From positions 1 through 64,000 of the forward strand of contig NZ_JADGES010000001.1 in the NCBI RefSeq assembly GCF_016744255.1: a stretch of DNA of 64,000 bases, read 5' to 3'. The DNA is from Maribacter sp. GTDB taxonomy: Bacteria > Bacteroidota > Bacteroidia > Flavobacteriales > Flavobacteriaceae. Under the pieces are notes generated by a model, which ran no database searches, was not told the origin of the DNA, and saw only the letters and a program-made list of their open reading frames with translations. This document shows positions 12,072-21,331 of the stretch, one piece after another; within the stretch, counting starts at the first letter, position 1, and every line of letters starts with the position of its first letter. Position numbers and translations under genes: made by a program.

Positions 12072-12877
12072 ATTTTAGAATGGTTTAGAAGCATTTTTTC
12101 ATACATTTTACTCGGTAAAATTTTTTTTAATACAATAGAAAATTTCTGTAAAAAAGAACCCACCTTATAATGAACTTTAGGATTACTGGTATTTATTATT
12201 TTTAGCACCATTTTTGCCACCATAATAGGGTCTTCCCCTCCATCTACATCATCGTCAATAGCCTTTAATGTTTTCCCGTAAGGTTTTTCATATGCTGAAT
12301 CTTTAATTACAGGAGAATGGTAACGCCCTGCAGCTATATTCGTTGCAAAATCCCCAGGAGCCAAAGTAGTTATTTTAATTCCAAAATCTTTAGTCTCCAT
12401 ACGTAAAGATTCTGTTACTATACCTAGAGCTCCTTTAGTAGCGGAATAAATACCCCTATACGGCAACCCCATATAACCAGCAATAGAAGTTATATTAATA
12501 ATAAGACCTATATTTTGTTTTCTCATAAGGGGCAATACACCCTTTATCACATTTATTGGACCATTAAAATTGGTATCAAACACATTTAAAATCTCTTCAT
12601 TTGGCGTTTCTTCTATGGGGCCCGTAATGCCTACCCCTGCATTATTAATCAATACATCTACCCTACCCTCTTTCAATATTAACTCCTTAAAAGCTATAGA
12701 AATACTCTCTACACTTCTTACATCCATTTGCAATAATGAGAATGGGTTAAAATCTGGATATTTATCTACATTTCTTGTGGTACCATAAACTACATATCCT
12801 TTTTTAGATAAATACGTTCCTATAGACTTTCCTATCCCAGAAGAGCCGCCTGTAATTAATACTATTTTCCTTTCCAT
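12068..12877 (-). CDS. short-chain dehydrogenase/reductase
   Basis: TGGSSGIGKSIG, NNAG, YSATKGAL motifs; start chosen at MERKIVLITGG. Confidence 0.9.
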   Translation of the reverse strand: MERKIVLITGGSSGIGKSIGTYLSKKGYVVYGTTRNVDKYPDFNPFSLLQMDVRSVESISIAFKELILKEGRVDVLINNAGVGITGPIEETPNEEILNVFDTNFNGPINVIKGVLPLMRKQNIGLIINITSIAGYMGLPYRGIYSATKGALGIVTESLRMETKDFGIKITTLAPGDFATNIAAGRYHSPVIKDSAYEKPYGKTLKAIDDDVDGGEDPIMVAKMVLKIINTSNPKVHYKVGSFLQKFSIVLKKILPSKMYEKMLLNHSKI

Positions 12878-12959
12878 ACAATTGCAAAGAAACAAATAAA
12901 TTAAAGGATTTTAATAAAGGAAGTTTAATAAAAGAGAAGAAACTATCGGGTATAAAAAA

Positions 12960-13053
12960 GGCAAGCTACCTACATCGCACCGCTACAACCTAATACCCTT
13001 GCTGCGTTCCCACCCTGGGGGATTCAAAGGGAGCTGGTCGTGTAGGACTTGCC
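12960..13053 (-). ncRNA. ffs: signal recognition particle RNA, small bacterial type (4.5S-like)
   Basis: Minus strand GGCAAGTCC...CCCCAGGGTGGGAACGCAGCAAGGGTA...GGTAGCTTGCC: GTG-GGAA-CGC tetraloop hairpin, AGCA internal loop, terminal GGCAAG/CTTGCC pairing. Confidence 0.9.
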
Positions 13054-13206
13054 AGATGCAAATATACAACCTTTTAAAACTTTCACAATCCTTTTAGTTT
13101 CTAATTTTTATGAATTAACTTGCTCCAATATATTTACTCTCTAAGTTTTCTATTAAGACGAAGCTAATTAAAAAACGTAACGCTTTTTTCTTTAAAATGT
13201 AACCCT

Positions 13207-14250
13207 ATGAATATCATTAAGTTATTTATCTCATTTTCTTTATTAATCCTTTTATTCAGCTGTGGAGGCAGTAACCCTGCTGCTAGTTCTTTATTTGAAA
13301 TTGGACTAGAGGGAAACCAAAAAAAATTCACTCAAAATGAAATTGTAACCATAACATTAATAAATAAAAAAGAAAAAAATATTAATAACGTTACCTATTC
13401 CTTAGATGGAAAAGCCCTAAATGTAACCGACAATAAAATAAAACTTAACACATCTACACTTGGTAACAAAAGTATAAAAGCTAAAATTTCGTATGAGGAT
13501 ACAACCGCTGAAATAGAAAAAAAAATAACCATACTTTCTTCTAAATCTCCAGAAATTTACACCTATGAAATTATCAAAGAATACCCGCACGATATTAAAG
13601 CATACACACAAGGTTTAGAATTTTATAAAGACACACTTTATGAAAGTACAGGTAGAAGAGGACAATCTTCTTTACGCAAGGTAGATTATAAAACAGGAAA
13701 AATTCTGCAACAAATTGATTTAGACAAAACTTATTTTGGAGAAGGTATCACCATATTAAATGATAAACTGTACCAACTTACTTGGCAAAGTAAAACCGGT
13801 TTTATTTACGATTTAAATTCCTTTAAAAAAACTGGAAACTTTCAGTATGGCGATAGTAAAGAAGGATGGGGACTTTGCAATGACGGAAAAAAATTGTTTA
13901 AAAGTGATGGCACAGAAAAAATATGGTTTTTAAACCCAGACACTTTAATAGAACAAGAATATATTGAAACAGTATCTAATAAATCGGTATTTAACAAAGC
14001 TAATGAACTAGAATATGTAGACGGAAAAATCTATGCAAATGTATACCAAAAACCAAGTATAATGATTATAGATGCTACTAGTGGGGCTATAGAAGGGGTT
14101 ATTAACTTTAGTGGTCTAAAAAATAAAGTTACTAAACATGATGCTATTGATGTGCTAAACGGAATTGCATACCACCCTACTCGTAAAACTTTTTTTGTTA
14201 CCGGAAAAAACTGGGATAAACTTTTTGAGGTAAAAATACTTAAAAAGTAA
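13207..14250 (+). CDS. glutaminyl-peptide cyclotransferase (glutamine cyclotransferase), lipoprotein
   Basis: ILLFSCGGS lipobox; YPHDIKAYTQGLEF..LYESTGRRGQSSLRKVD..FGEGI. Confidence 0.88.
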   Translation: MNIIKLFISFSLLILLFSCGGSNPAASSLFEIGLEGNQKKFTQNEIVTITLINKKEKNINNVTYSLDGKALNVTDNKIKLNTSTLGNKSIKAKISYEDTTAEIEKKITILSSKSPEIYTYEIIKEYPHDIKAYTQGLEFYKDTLYESTGRRGQSSLRKVDYKTGKILQQIDLDKTYFGEGITILNDKLYQLTWQSKTGFIYDLNSFKKTGNFQYGDSKEGWGLCNDGKKLFKSDGTEKIWFLNPDTLIEQEYIETVSNKSVFNKANELEYVDGKIYANVYQKPSIMIIDATSGAIEGVINFSGLKNKVTKHDAIDVLNGIAYHPTRKTFFVTGKNWDKLFEVKILKK

Positions 14251-14254
14251 ACGC

Positions 14255-14662
14255 ATGCCTTTTGAAAAAAAAATAACCGTTGTCGCTAATGACTTAGACG
14301 AACTAAAACATGTAAACAATGTACGTTATGTACAATGGATACAAGATATATCTAAAGAACATTGGAAAGCTAGAGCCCCAAAAAAATTACAAGAAAACAC
14401 CATCTGGGTAGTACTAACACATTATATTACCTATAAAAAACCTGCACAATTAGGAGACTCTATATTGATTAAAACTTTTATAAAAGAAAGTAAAGGTGCT
14501 ATTTCTGTGCGAGTTGTAGAAATGTTTAACGCCAAAACAAATTCGCTTTTATTACGTTCCAGTACCGAGTGGTGTTTATTAAATGCCAAAACTCAAAAAC
14601 CTATGCGAATTTCAGAAGACCTAAAAAACGTCTTTATAAAACCTAATAGCAATACTGCTTAA
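14255..14662 (+). CDS. acyl-CoA thioesterase (4HBT/hotdog)
   Basis: NDLDELKHVNNVRYVQWIQD hotdog N-terminus. Confidence 0.8.
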   Translation: MPFEKKITVVANDLDELKHVNNVRYVQWIQDISKEHWKARAPKKLQENTIWVVLTHYITYKKPAQLGDSILIKTFIKESKGAISVRVVEMFNAKTNSLLLRSSTEWCLLNAKTQKPMRISEDLKNVFIKPNSNTA

Positions 14663-14673
14663 TAAATTTTAGA

Positions 14674-16176
14674 ATGCGGGCCTATCTATACTTAATCCCA
14701 ATAGTATTTCTTATTATTTTTGGTTCTTCTTGCCGAAAAAATTTTGAGTACGCCCCTAGTTCTGGAAATTTATCTTTCTCTAAAGACACTGTGTATTTAG
14801 ACACTATTTTCAGCAGTATAAGTAGCAGCACTTACTCACTCAAAGTATATAATAAAACTAGAGATGATGTGGTAATACCAAATATTTCTTTGGAAAATGG
14901 AGAAAATAGCGGATATCGTTTAAATGTAGATGGTGTCGCCGGAAAATCTTTCCATAATATCCCTCTTTTTGCGAAAGACAGTCTCTTTATTTTTATTGAA
15001 GTAACACAGAGTATAACGACGCAGCAAAATTCCATACTATATACAGATGTTATTTTGTTTGATTCTGGTATAGACCTACAACAAGTCTCCTTGGTTACCC
15101 TAATTAAGGATGCCGTTTTTATTTACCCAACTACTTTAGGTAATAACACTAAAGAACAAATATTTATAGGTTTTAATGACTCTGGAAAAGAAATTCTTAC
15201 CAATGGAACTACCTTAAAAGGTGAGAAATTACATTTTACAAATAAAAAGCCTTATGTAATATACGGCTATGCATCTGTTCCTAGCGACAATGAACTCATA
15301 ATAGATGCAGGATCCAGAATACATTTTCACAAAAACTCAGGCCTTGTTGTTCAGGAAAAAGCCTCCATAAAGGTTAATGGGGTTTTAAGCCTAGACGAAA
15401 AACTACAAGAGGGAGAAGTTATTTTTGAAGGAGACCGCCTAGAACCAGAATTCACCAATATTCCTGGACAATGGAGTTCTATACGATTAAACAAAGGAAG
15501 CATTAATAATCTAATTAATTACGCTACCATAAAGAATGCCACTAATGGTATATATATAGAAGGTGATGTAGAAAACCCAGATAATAGATTACAAATAAAT
15601 AACAGCCAAATATACAACAGCAATAATATTAATTTATGGGGTAAAACTGCTAAAATAAATGCAACAAATATAGTCCTTGGTGGCGCGGGGAATACTAGCC
15701 TGTTCTGTAATTTAGGAGGAGAATACTCCTTTATACACGCAACTATTGCGAACTATTGGACTCATGGTTTTAGAGAAGGCTATGCACTTAAAATAGATAA
15801 TAAAAATGATTTAATTTCTTCTGAATTCAGTAATTGTATTATTGATGGCAATAAAAATGATGAATTAAATTTTGAACTTAATAAAGACGCACAATTTCAA
15901 ATTTTATTTACAAATTGTATAATTACCACTAGTGTAACAAACGAAGGAAATCCACTTTTAGATTTCTCTAACGAAGAATATTACGCTAATACCTACACCA
16001 ATGAAGATATTGGTTTTATAAACCCCAACAAGAACAATTTTACTATCAAAAACACTTCTTTCGCCATTGACAAAGGCAATCTAGAGAAGTATTCTCTAGC
16101 CCCTTTAGACTTAAAAGGAACCAACAGATTACCTCTCCCAGATATTGGAGCTTTTGAGTTCATTAAAAATAAATAA
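14674..16176 (+). CDS. conserved lipoprotein, probable parallel beta-helix
   Basis: IIFGSSC lipobox; repetitive Asn-rich strands; terminal DIGAFEF typical of right-handed beta-helix proteins. Confidence 0.6.
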   Translation: MRAYLYLIPIVFLIIFGSSCRKNFEYAPSSGNLSFSKDTVYLDTIFSSISSSTYSLKVYNKTRDDVVIPNISLENGENSGYRLNVDGVAGKSFHNIPLFAKDSLFIFIEVTQSITTQQNSILYTDVILFDSGIDLQQVSLVTLIKDAVFIYPTTLGNNTKEQIFIGFNDSGKEILTNGTTLKGEKLHFTNKKPYVIYGYASVPSDNELIIDAGSRIHFHKNSGLVVQEKASIKVNGVLSLDEKLQEGEVIFEGDRLEPEFTNIPGQWSSIRLNKGSINNLINYATIKNATNGIYIEGDVENPDNRLQINNSQIYNSNNINLWGKTAKINATNIVLGGAGNTSLFCNLGGEYSFIHATIANYWTHGFREGYALKIDNKNDLISSEFSNCIIDGNKNDELNFELNKDAQFQILFTNCIITTSVTNEGNPLLDFSNEEYYANTYTNEDIGFINPNKNNFTIKNTSFAIDKGNLEKYSLAPLDLKGTNRLPLPDIGAFEFIKNK

Positions 16177-16177
16177 T

Positions 16178-16185
16178 TATTTTTG
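16178..16185 (+). promoter_or_regulatory. -7 element TATTTTTG upstream of LytTR gene
   Basis: TAnnTTTG match. Confidence 0.3.
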
Positions 16186-16257
16186 TAGGTTTTTTCTTTC
16201 TTTTTTTCTGATTTTTCTTAATTTAGAGAAATAACCTTTTTTTTTATAAGGTTTTGG

Positions 16258-17040
16258 TTGGGTCAATTCTTATTAGCATTACCTAATTTGCATCTAAACA
16301 AAATCCATTTGCACTATAAATACACCATAATAGATTCCAATGCAACTTCCAATTTGCAATTACAGCATTACATGGAAGACTATGGTGATTTTACGTGCAT
16401 TAATATTTCAAAAAACAAAAAAGAAGGACTACATAGTATTCTTAAGTTTTTGCCAGAGGTTGTTATTATTAACCTAAACGAAAACTCCGAAGAGTATTTT
16501 AGTATGATTACAGAGTTACACCAGTATTTAGAAAAATTACCCATATTTATAGGAATAGCAAAAAATAAAAATTTTGCTTACAATGCTATTAAAAATGATT
16601 TCTTTGATTACTGGCTACAACCTTATAACGAATATGAGATATTAAAGTCGCTCCTTAAATTAAAAAAGAAACTTCCAAAACAAGAAGTACCACAAACATT
16701 ATGTTTAAAATCTTATAGTGATTTTCAATATTTAAACACAAACAACATACTTTATTTAAGAGCAGATAATAATGCTACTGATTTTCACATGAAAGATGGC
16801 ACGATTAATAATGCCTATAAAACACTTAAAACATTTGAAAGTCAATTACCTCCTAATTTTGTTCGTATTCACCAAAGCTACATTGTAAACACCAATTACG
16901 TATCTAGAATAAATTATGGTAAATCTATTTGTGCTTTACGCCTAGTAAAAGTACAACTACCTTTCTCTAAATCTTACAAGATAAACGTAGACCAATTAAA
17001 AAAAGTACTATCTAGCAAAACCATTTCTTCGCTTAACTAA
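16258..17040 (+). CDS. LytTR-family DNA-binding regulator with degenerate receiver domain; start uncertain (TTG at 16258 or TTG near 16309)
   Basis: C-terminal LytTR (NNILYLRADNNATDFHMKDG...LPPNFVRIHQSYIVNTNYVSRI); N-terminal CheY-like fold. Confidence 0.82.
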   Translation: MGQFLLALPNLHLNKIHLHYKYTIIDSNATSNLQLQHYMEDYGDFTCINISKNKKEGLHSILKFLPEVVIINLNENSEEYFSMITELHQYLEKLPIFIGIAKNKNFAYNAIKNDFFDYWLQPYNEYEILKSLLKLKKKLPKQEVPQTLCLKSYSDFQYLNTNNILYLRADNNATDFHMKDGTINNAYKTLKTFESQLPPNFVRIHQSYIVNTNYVSRINYGKSICALRLVKVQLPFSKSYKINVDQLKKVLSSKTISSLN

Positions 17041-17325
17041 AAGATATTTCTCCTCCTTTTCTTTTTTCCTTTATACTTTCTATAATATATTCGCAAACTA
17101 CAAATACGCAACGCACTGATTATGCGTTATCTATACACACCTTCAATGTGTTTTTCTCTACACAAAAAAAGACCTTACACTACTGCTTTTCTTTAAATAC
17201 TCGTAGAACTAAGACAAATACTCACAGATAGCTACCAAATACTAGTATGTTTTTACATATAGACCTTTCCTACCCTCTCTTCTCTAAATTTACAATAGAA
17301 ATATAACCCGAAAACAATTTAGAAA

Positions 17326-17481
17326 ATGAAAAAAGTAGCAAGTATTGTAGCAGTAGCATTATTTACATTAGGTATGTTCGCAACAGCAGTTAACACAGGA
17401 GATTCAGATTGGTCAGATCTTGCAAATGCAGTAGCATGTGATGATTGCGACCCAGGACATACTGGTAGAGGCAATGCCTAA
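17326..17481 (+). CDS. 51-aa predicted secreted peptide MKKVASIVAVALFTLGMFATAVNTGDSDWSDLANAVACDDCDPGHTGRGNA
   Basis: Clean ATG..TAA ORF, Sec-type signal peptide, own intrinsic terminator; below ORF-track length cutoff. Confidence 0.75.
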   Translation: MKKVASIVAVALFTLGMFATAVNTGDSDWSDLANAVACDDCDPGHTGRGNA

Positions 17482-17496
17482 AATATATACACATTT

Positions 17497-17531
17497 AAAA
17501 AGCCTTAAATTTTTAGTTTAAGGCTTTTTTT
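17497..17531 (+). terminator. Rho-independent terminator of the small peptide gene
   Basis: AAAAAGCCTTAAA-TTTTTAG-TTTAAGGCTTTTT, 13-bp perfect stem with T tract. Confidence 0.85.
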
Positions 17532-17545
17532 ATACCTTTATTTTA

Positions 17546-19615
17546 ATGAAGGCACACACCATAATATCCAAAAATAAATTTCCGCAATACATTTGCTTTA
17601 TAGCCCTTTCTGTATTCTTTTGTGCCTGCACCAATAACAAAGGAAGCGAACAAAAAAAAATAAAAAAAACAGCTCAACAAGATAGTATTAGCACTTGGGT
17701 TGCCAACGCAGAAAACAAAAACCTACCGAAAAAAGAACGCTTAATTTTTTTAGAAAAAGCATACATCCTCAACAAGAAACAACCCAAAGATTCGAATGCC
17801 ACTAAAACGCTTTCCACAATATCCTACACCTATTACCAGCTAAAAGACACTTTACTGTTTAGAAAAACCAATAAAGAAACCATTGCACTTGCTAAAATAA
17901 GTAAAGACTCCACAACCCTTGCTAATTCGTATTGGGATTTGGGGGGTTATTTAAGTAATAAAAAAGTAAACGACAGCGCTTTTTTTTACTACCACAAAGC
18001 TCAAAAGATTTTTAGCGCTAAAAAGAATAATTACTTAGCTGGTAGAATGTATAATAGAATGTCCTGGATACAACAGAGCATAAATGATAATACAGGAGCC
18101 GAAATAAACTGTACAAAAGCAATAGAATTAATAAAACCGTTAAAAAAATACAATGAACTATCTAGCTGTTATTCCACTATGGGGGTCATTGCTAATAATT
18201 TAGGAGAGCAAGAAAAATCTATAGGCTATTATGAAGAAGCCTTTAAATACGACAATAAGAAACCTAAAAAACAAAGCCCTAATTATAGCATACTAAATAA
18301 TATTGGGGTAGTTTACAAGAGTAATAAACAATATGCTAAAGCTATACCATATTTTAAACAATTAACAGAAATAGATAGTTTTAGTATAAAAAACCCTACT
18401 CTATACGCAACTGCATTAAACAACTTAGCCTATGCTAATTACAAGCTAAATATCTTAGACAATGTAGAAGCTCAGTTAAAAAAAGCATTGAAAATTAGAA
18501 AAAACCTCGGTAATACAGCAAAAATAGCTGGTAGCCACTATAGCTTAGGAGAATATTATTTAACTAAAAAGGACACTGCAAAAGCGCATAAAGAAGCTTT
18601 ATTAGCTAAAAAAAATGCAGAATTAAGCACCGCTAACAAACGCATATTAGAAGCTCTAGAATTATTAGCATTAACCAACCCAACAAAAGCTGCAGATTAT
18701 CGCCTAGAGCATATACAATTAGCTGACAGATTACAAAAAGAAGAACGTAAAATACGTAATAAATTTGCTCGTATCCGTTTCGAGACAGATGAATTTATTG
18801 CTGAAAATCTATTATTAGAAAGACAAAAACAACTCTGGACTGGTATTGCAATTGGTCTTATTCTTTTGATTATTTCTATCTATATAATTGTTACACAACG
18901 AGCTAAAAACCAAAAACTTAAGTTCGCGCAGCAGCAGCAAACTAATAACCAAGAAGTATTTAATTTAATGCTTGCTCAAAAACAAAAAGTAGAAGAAGCC
19001 AAAAGACAAGAGCAAAAAAGAATATCCGAAGAACTACATGATGGCGTACTAGGTAAAATGCTAGGTGCTAGAATGGTACTTACTGGATTAAACAAAAAAG
19101 CCGACCCAGAGGCTATCGCAGAAAAAGCAAAAGCAATAGTAGCTCTAAAAGATGCAGAAGGCGAGGTAAGAGCAATTTCTCACGAATTAAGTCACTCTGC
19201 TTATCAGAAAATTCCTAACTTTATTAATTCTATAACAGAACTATTAGAGTCCCTTGCTAAAAACGCAAAAATTGAACAAGATTTTAATTTTGACAATACA
19301 ATGGATTGGGATACGTTATCAGGAGACATAAAGATTAATGTATATAGAATGATACAAGAATGTGTACACAACTCTATAAAACATGCAAATTGCTCCAAAA
19401 TTTACGTGAATTTTGAAATTCATAAATCGAATTTTGAAGTTACTGTTGGCGATGATGGACAAGGTTATGTCCTTAATAAAGAGAAAAAAGGAATTGGATT
19501 ACGAAATATTAAATCGAGAATGGAAAAACTTAATGGTCACTTTACTGTAGATACCGCGCCTGGTCGTGGCACCTCATTTTTCTTTAATATTCCTTTTTCA
19601 AAAGTACCTGAATAG
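17546..19615 (+). CDS. TPR-containing sensor histidine kinase (HisKA_3/NarX-type), lipobox-like N-terminus
   Basis: FFCACTNN; TPR repeats; TM LWTGIAIGLILLIISIYIIV; RISEELHDGVLGKMLGARM; NSIKHA; GDDGQGY; GIGLRNIKSR. Confidence 0.9.
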   Translation: MKAHTIISKNKFPQYICFIALSVFFCACTNNKGSEQKKIKKTAQQDSISTWVANAENKNLPKKERLIFLEKAYILNKKQPKDSNATKTLSTISYTYYQLKDTLLFRKTNKETIALAKISKDSTTLANSYWDLGGYLSNKKVNDSAFFYYHKAQKIFSAKKNNYLAGRMYNRMSWIQQSINDNTGAEINCTKAIELIKPLKKYNELSSCYSTMGVIANNLGEQEKSIGYYEEAFKYDNKKPKKQSPNYSILNNIGVVYKSNKQYAKAIPYFKQLTEIDSFSIKNPTLYATALNNLAYANYKLNILDNVEAQLKKALKIRKNLGNTAKIAGSHYSLGEYYLTKKDTAKAHKEALLAKKNAELSTANKRILEALELLALTNPTKAADYRLEHIQLADRLQKEERKIRNKFARIRFETDEFIAENLLLERQKQLWTGIAIGLILLIISIYIIVTQRAKNQKLKFAQQQQTNNQEVFNLMLAQKQKVEEAKRQEQKRISEELHDGVLGKMLGARMVLTGLNKKADPEAIAEKAKAIVALKDAEGEVRAISHELSHSAYQKIPNFINSITELLESLAKNAKIEQDFNFDNTMDWDTLSGDIKINVYRMIQECVHNSIKHANCSKIYVNFEIHKSNFEVTVGDDGQGYVLNKEKKGIGLRNIKSRMEKLNGHFTVDTAPGRGTSFFFNIPFSKVPE

Positions 19616-19670
19616 AAAGAAAATAAAATTACTGTTTAACAAAATTCCCCTAAATAAATATACTTACTAA

Positions 19671-20342
19671 ATGGAAACAATCCGAATTTTAGCTATTGAT
19701 GATCACGAAATGACCCCTTTGGGATATAAATATATACTAGAGGGCACTGAATTTCCTAACTTTGAAGTTAAGGTAGATGTAGCCAGAGGGTTTGAACTAG
19801 GTAAATCTAAAATAGAATCTTCCGGACGCTCCACGATACATTATGATATTATTTTATTAGACATTCAACTTTTCCCTACCCACGCCCATGATGAGCGCAG
19901 TGGAGAAGATTTAGGTAAATTAGCTAGAGAAGTATCTCCTAATTCCAAAGTTGTTTTCATGTCCTCATTTAGCGATAGCTATAAAATTAATAGCGTTTTT
20001 AAAACTGTAGACCCAGATGGATATATGGTTAAATCTGAAATTGATGAACAATCTCTAATTGCCATGGTAGAAACCGTTGTTTCTAACCCTCCGTATTATA
20101 CCGCTGGAGCATTATCTGCTGTTAGACGAAAAATGGCCAATGACATCGTAATTGATGATGTGGACAAAAAAATACTATTCAACCTATCTGTAGGTGTGCG
20201 AACAAAAGACATTGCTCCATTAATTTCTGCCGCTATAACAACCGTAGAATCCAGGAAACGCCAATTAAAAACTCTTTTTGGCATAGATAACGGTAATGAC
20301 CTAGCCCTTATTGAGGAAGCAAGAAGGAGAGGCTTTCTTTAA
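19671..20342 (+). CDS. response regulator, probable LuxR/NarL-like output domain
   Basis: ILAIDDHEMTPLGYK, IILLDIQLFP, VKSE; C-terminal HTH-like VGVRTKDIAPLISAAITTVESRKRQLKTLF. Confidence 0.8.
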   Translation: METIRILAIDDHEMTPLGYKYILEGTEFPNFEVKVDVARGFELGKSKIESSGRSTIHYDIILLDIQLFPTHAHDERSGEDLGKLAREVSPNSKVVFMSSFSDSYKINSVFKTVDPDGYMVKSEIDEQSLIAMVETVVSNPPYYTAGALSAVRRKMANDIVIDDVDKKILFNLSVGVRTKDIAPLISAAITTVESRKRQLKTLFGIDNGNDLALIEEARRRGFL

Positions 20343-20507
20343 AAAACACAAAAAAACAACATTTATAAACTACTAAATTACAGAAGATTAACATTTAAAT
20401 TTGTAAATAAAGGACAAACCTCTTTTTTTCCGAGGTTTACGTATGTTCCAAAATGAAGCTTAAAATATATATTTGTTTGTATAGTAATATTAATTACAAT
20501 CAAGCAT

Positions 20508-21155
20508 ATGTCAGTATACAAAGACAACTCTCAAAACAGTGATGCTTGGAGGTTCCCCCAGACCCTTCAAAACGACTCTATATATTCTTTTATAAGAAAT
20601 ATAGAAAAATATTTTTTTGCTGAAGTAACCGTTCAGAATTGCACATACACAGAATGTGCGGTTGATTTAGCTATTCAGTTAGATTGCAACCTTACTCTTT
20701 TTGAAGTTTTAAACCATGCCAACTTAGGAACATGGGGAAATTTAAAAAATATCGATGCCCCTCTGCCCAAAGCACTGCAATCTTTAAAAAATGATAATAA
20801 TATAGATGTACGTATTGACGAGTTTTCGATATTCTTAAAAGACACATCTATAATTATTAAAAGAACTAATAACCTTAATATCTCGGAACAATTAGAGGGT
20901 ATTTTAAGGGAAATAAGTAGCCACTACATCTATTTTACCAAAGGTCTTTCTCAAAAACCATATGAAATTTACATTCCTATATCAGAGGAGGAAGAATTCG
21001 ATTATAACCTAAATAACACTGTTCCTACTACTGCAAAAAGTTATACAGAGTATTGGGGTATTTATTTTGAGTCTGAAGATGATGCAACTATTTATGATGT
21101 AAAAAATTCCGCTTATTTACCTGCAGAACTACATCTTTGTATGGCAGACGTATAG
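20508..21155 (+). CDS. hypothetical protein
   Basis: Intact 215-aa ORF; no family recognised. Confidence 0.65.
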   Translation: MSVYKDNSQNSDAWRFPQTLQNDSIYSFIRNIEKYFFAEVTVQNCTYTECAVDLAIQLDCNLTLFEVLNHANLGTWGNLKNIDAPLPKALQSLKNDNNIDVRIDEFSIFLKDTSIIIKRTNNLNISEQLEGILREISSHYIYFTKGLSQKPYEIYIPISEEEEFDYNLNNTVPTTAKSYTEYWGIYFESEDDATIYDVKNSAYLPAELHLCMADV

Positions 21156-21173
21156 AAAATAACTAGTAAACTA

Positions 21174-21262
21174 CCTCGGGGCAAGCTCACGAGGCATTCG
21201 TAGGAAAACAACCTTAAAATTTAGAGGCAAGCCTCGGAGCATTCAAATGCTCGATTATCGAG
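21174..21262. repeat. REP-like element: two diverged copies of GGCAAGC(n)GCATTC with nested hairpins
   Basis: CCTCGGGGCAAGCTCACGAGGCATTCG and GAGGCAAGCCTCGGAGCATTCAAATGCTCGATTATCGAG. Confidence 0.6.
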
Positions 21263-21273
21263 TAAAATAAAAA

Positions 21274-21307
21274 AAGCCAATTTGAATATATTTTTTCAAA
21301 TTGGCTA
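21274..21307. terminator. intrinsic terminator between hypothetical gene and glyA
   Basis: AGCCAATTTGA..TCAAATTGGCT inverted repeat flanked by A/T tracts. Confidence 0.75.
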
Positions 21308-21331
21308 TTATTTTAAATAAAATTATTCTGT

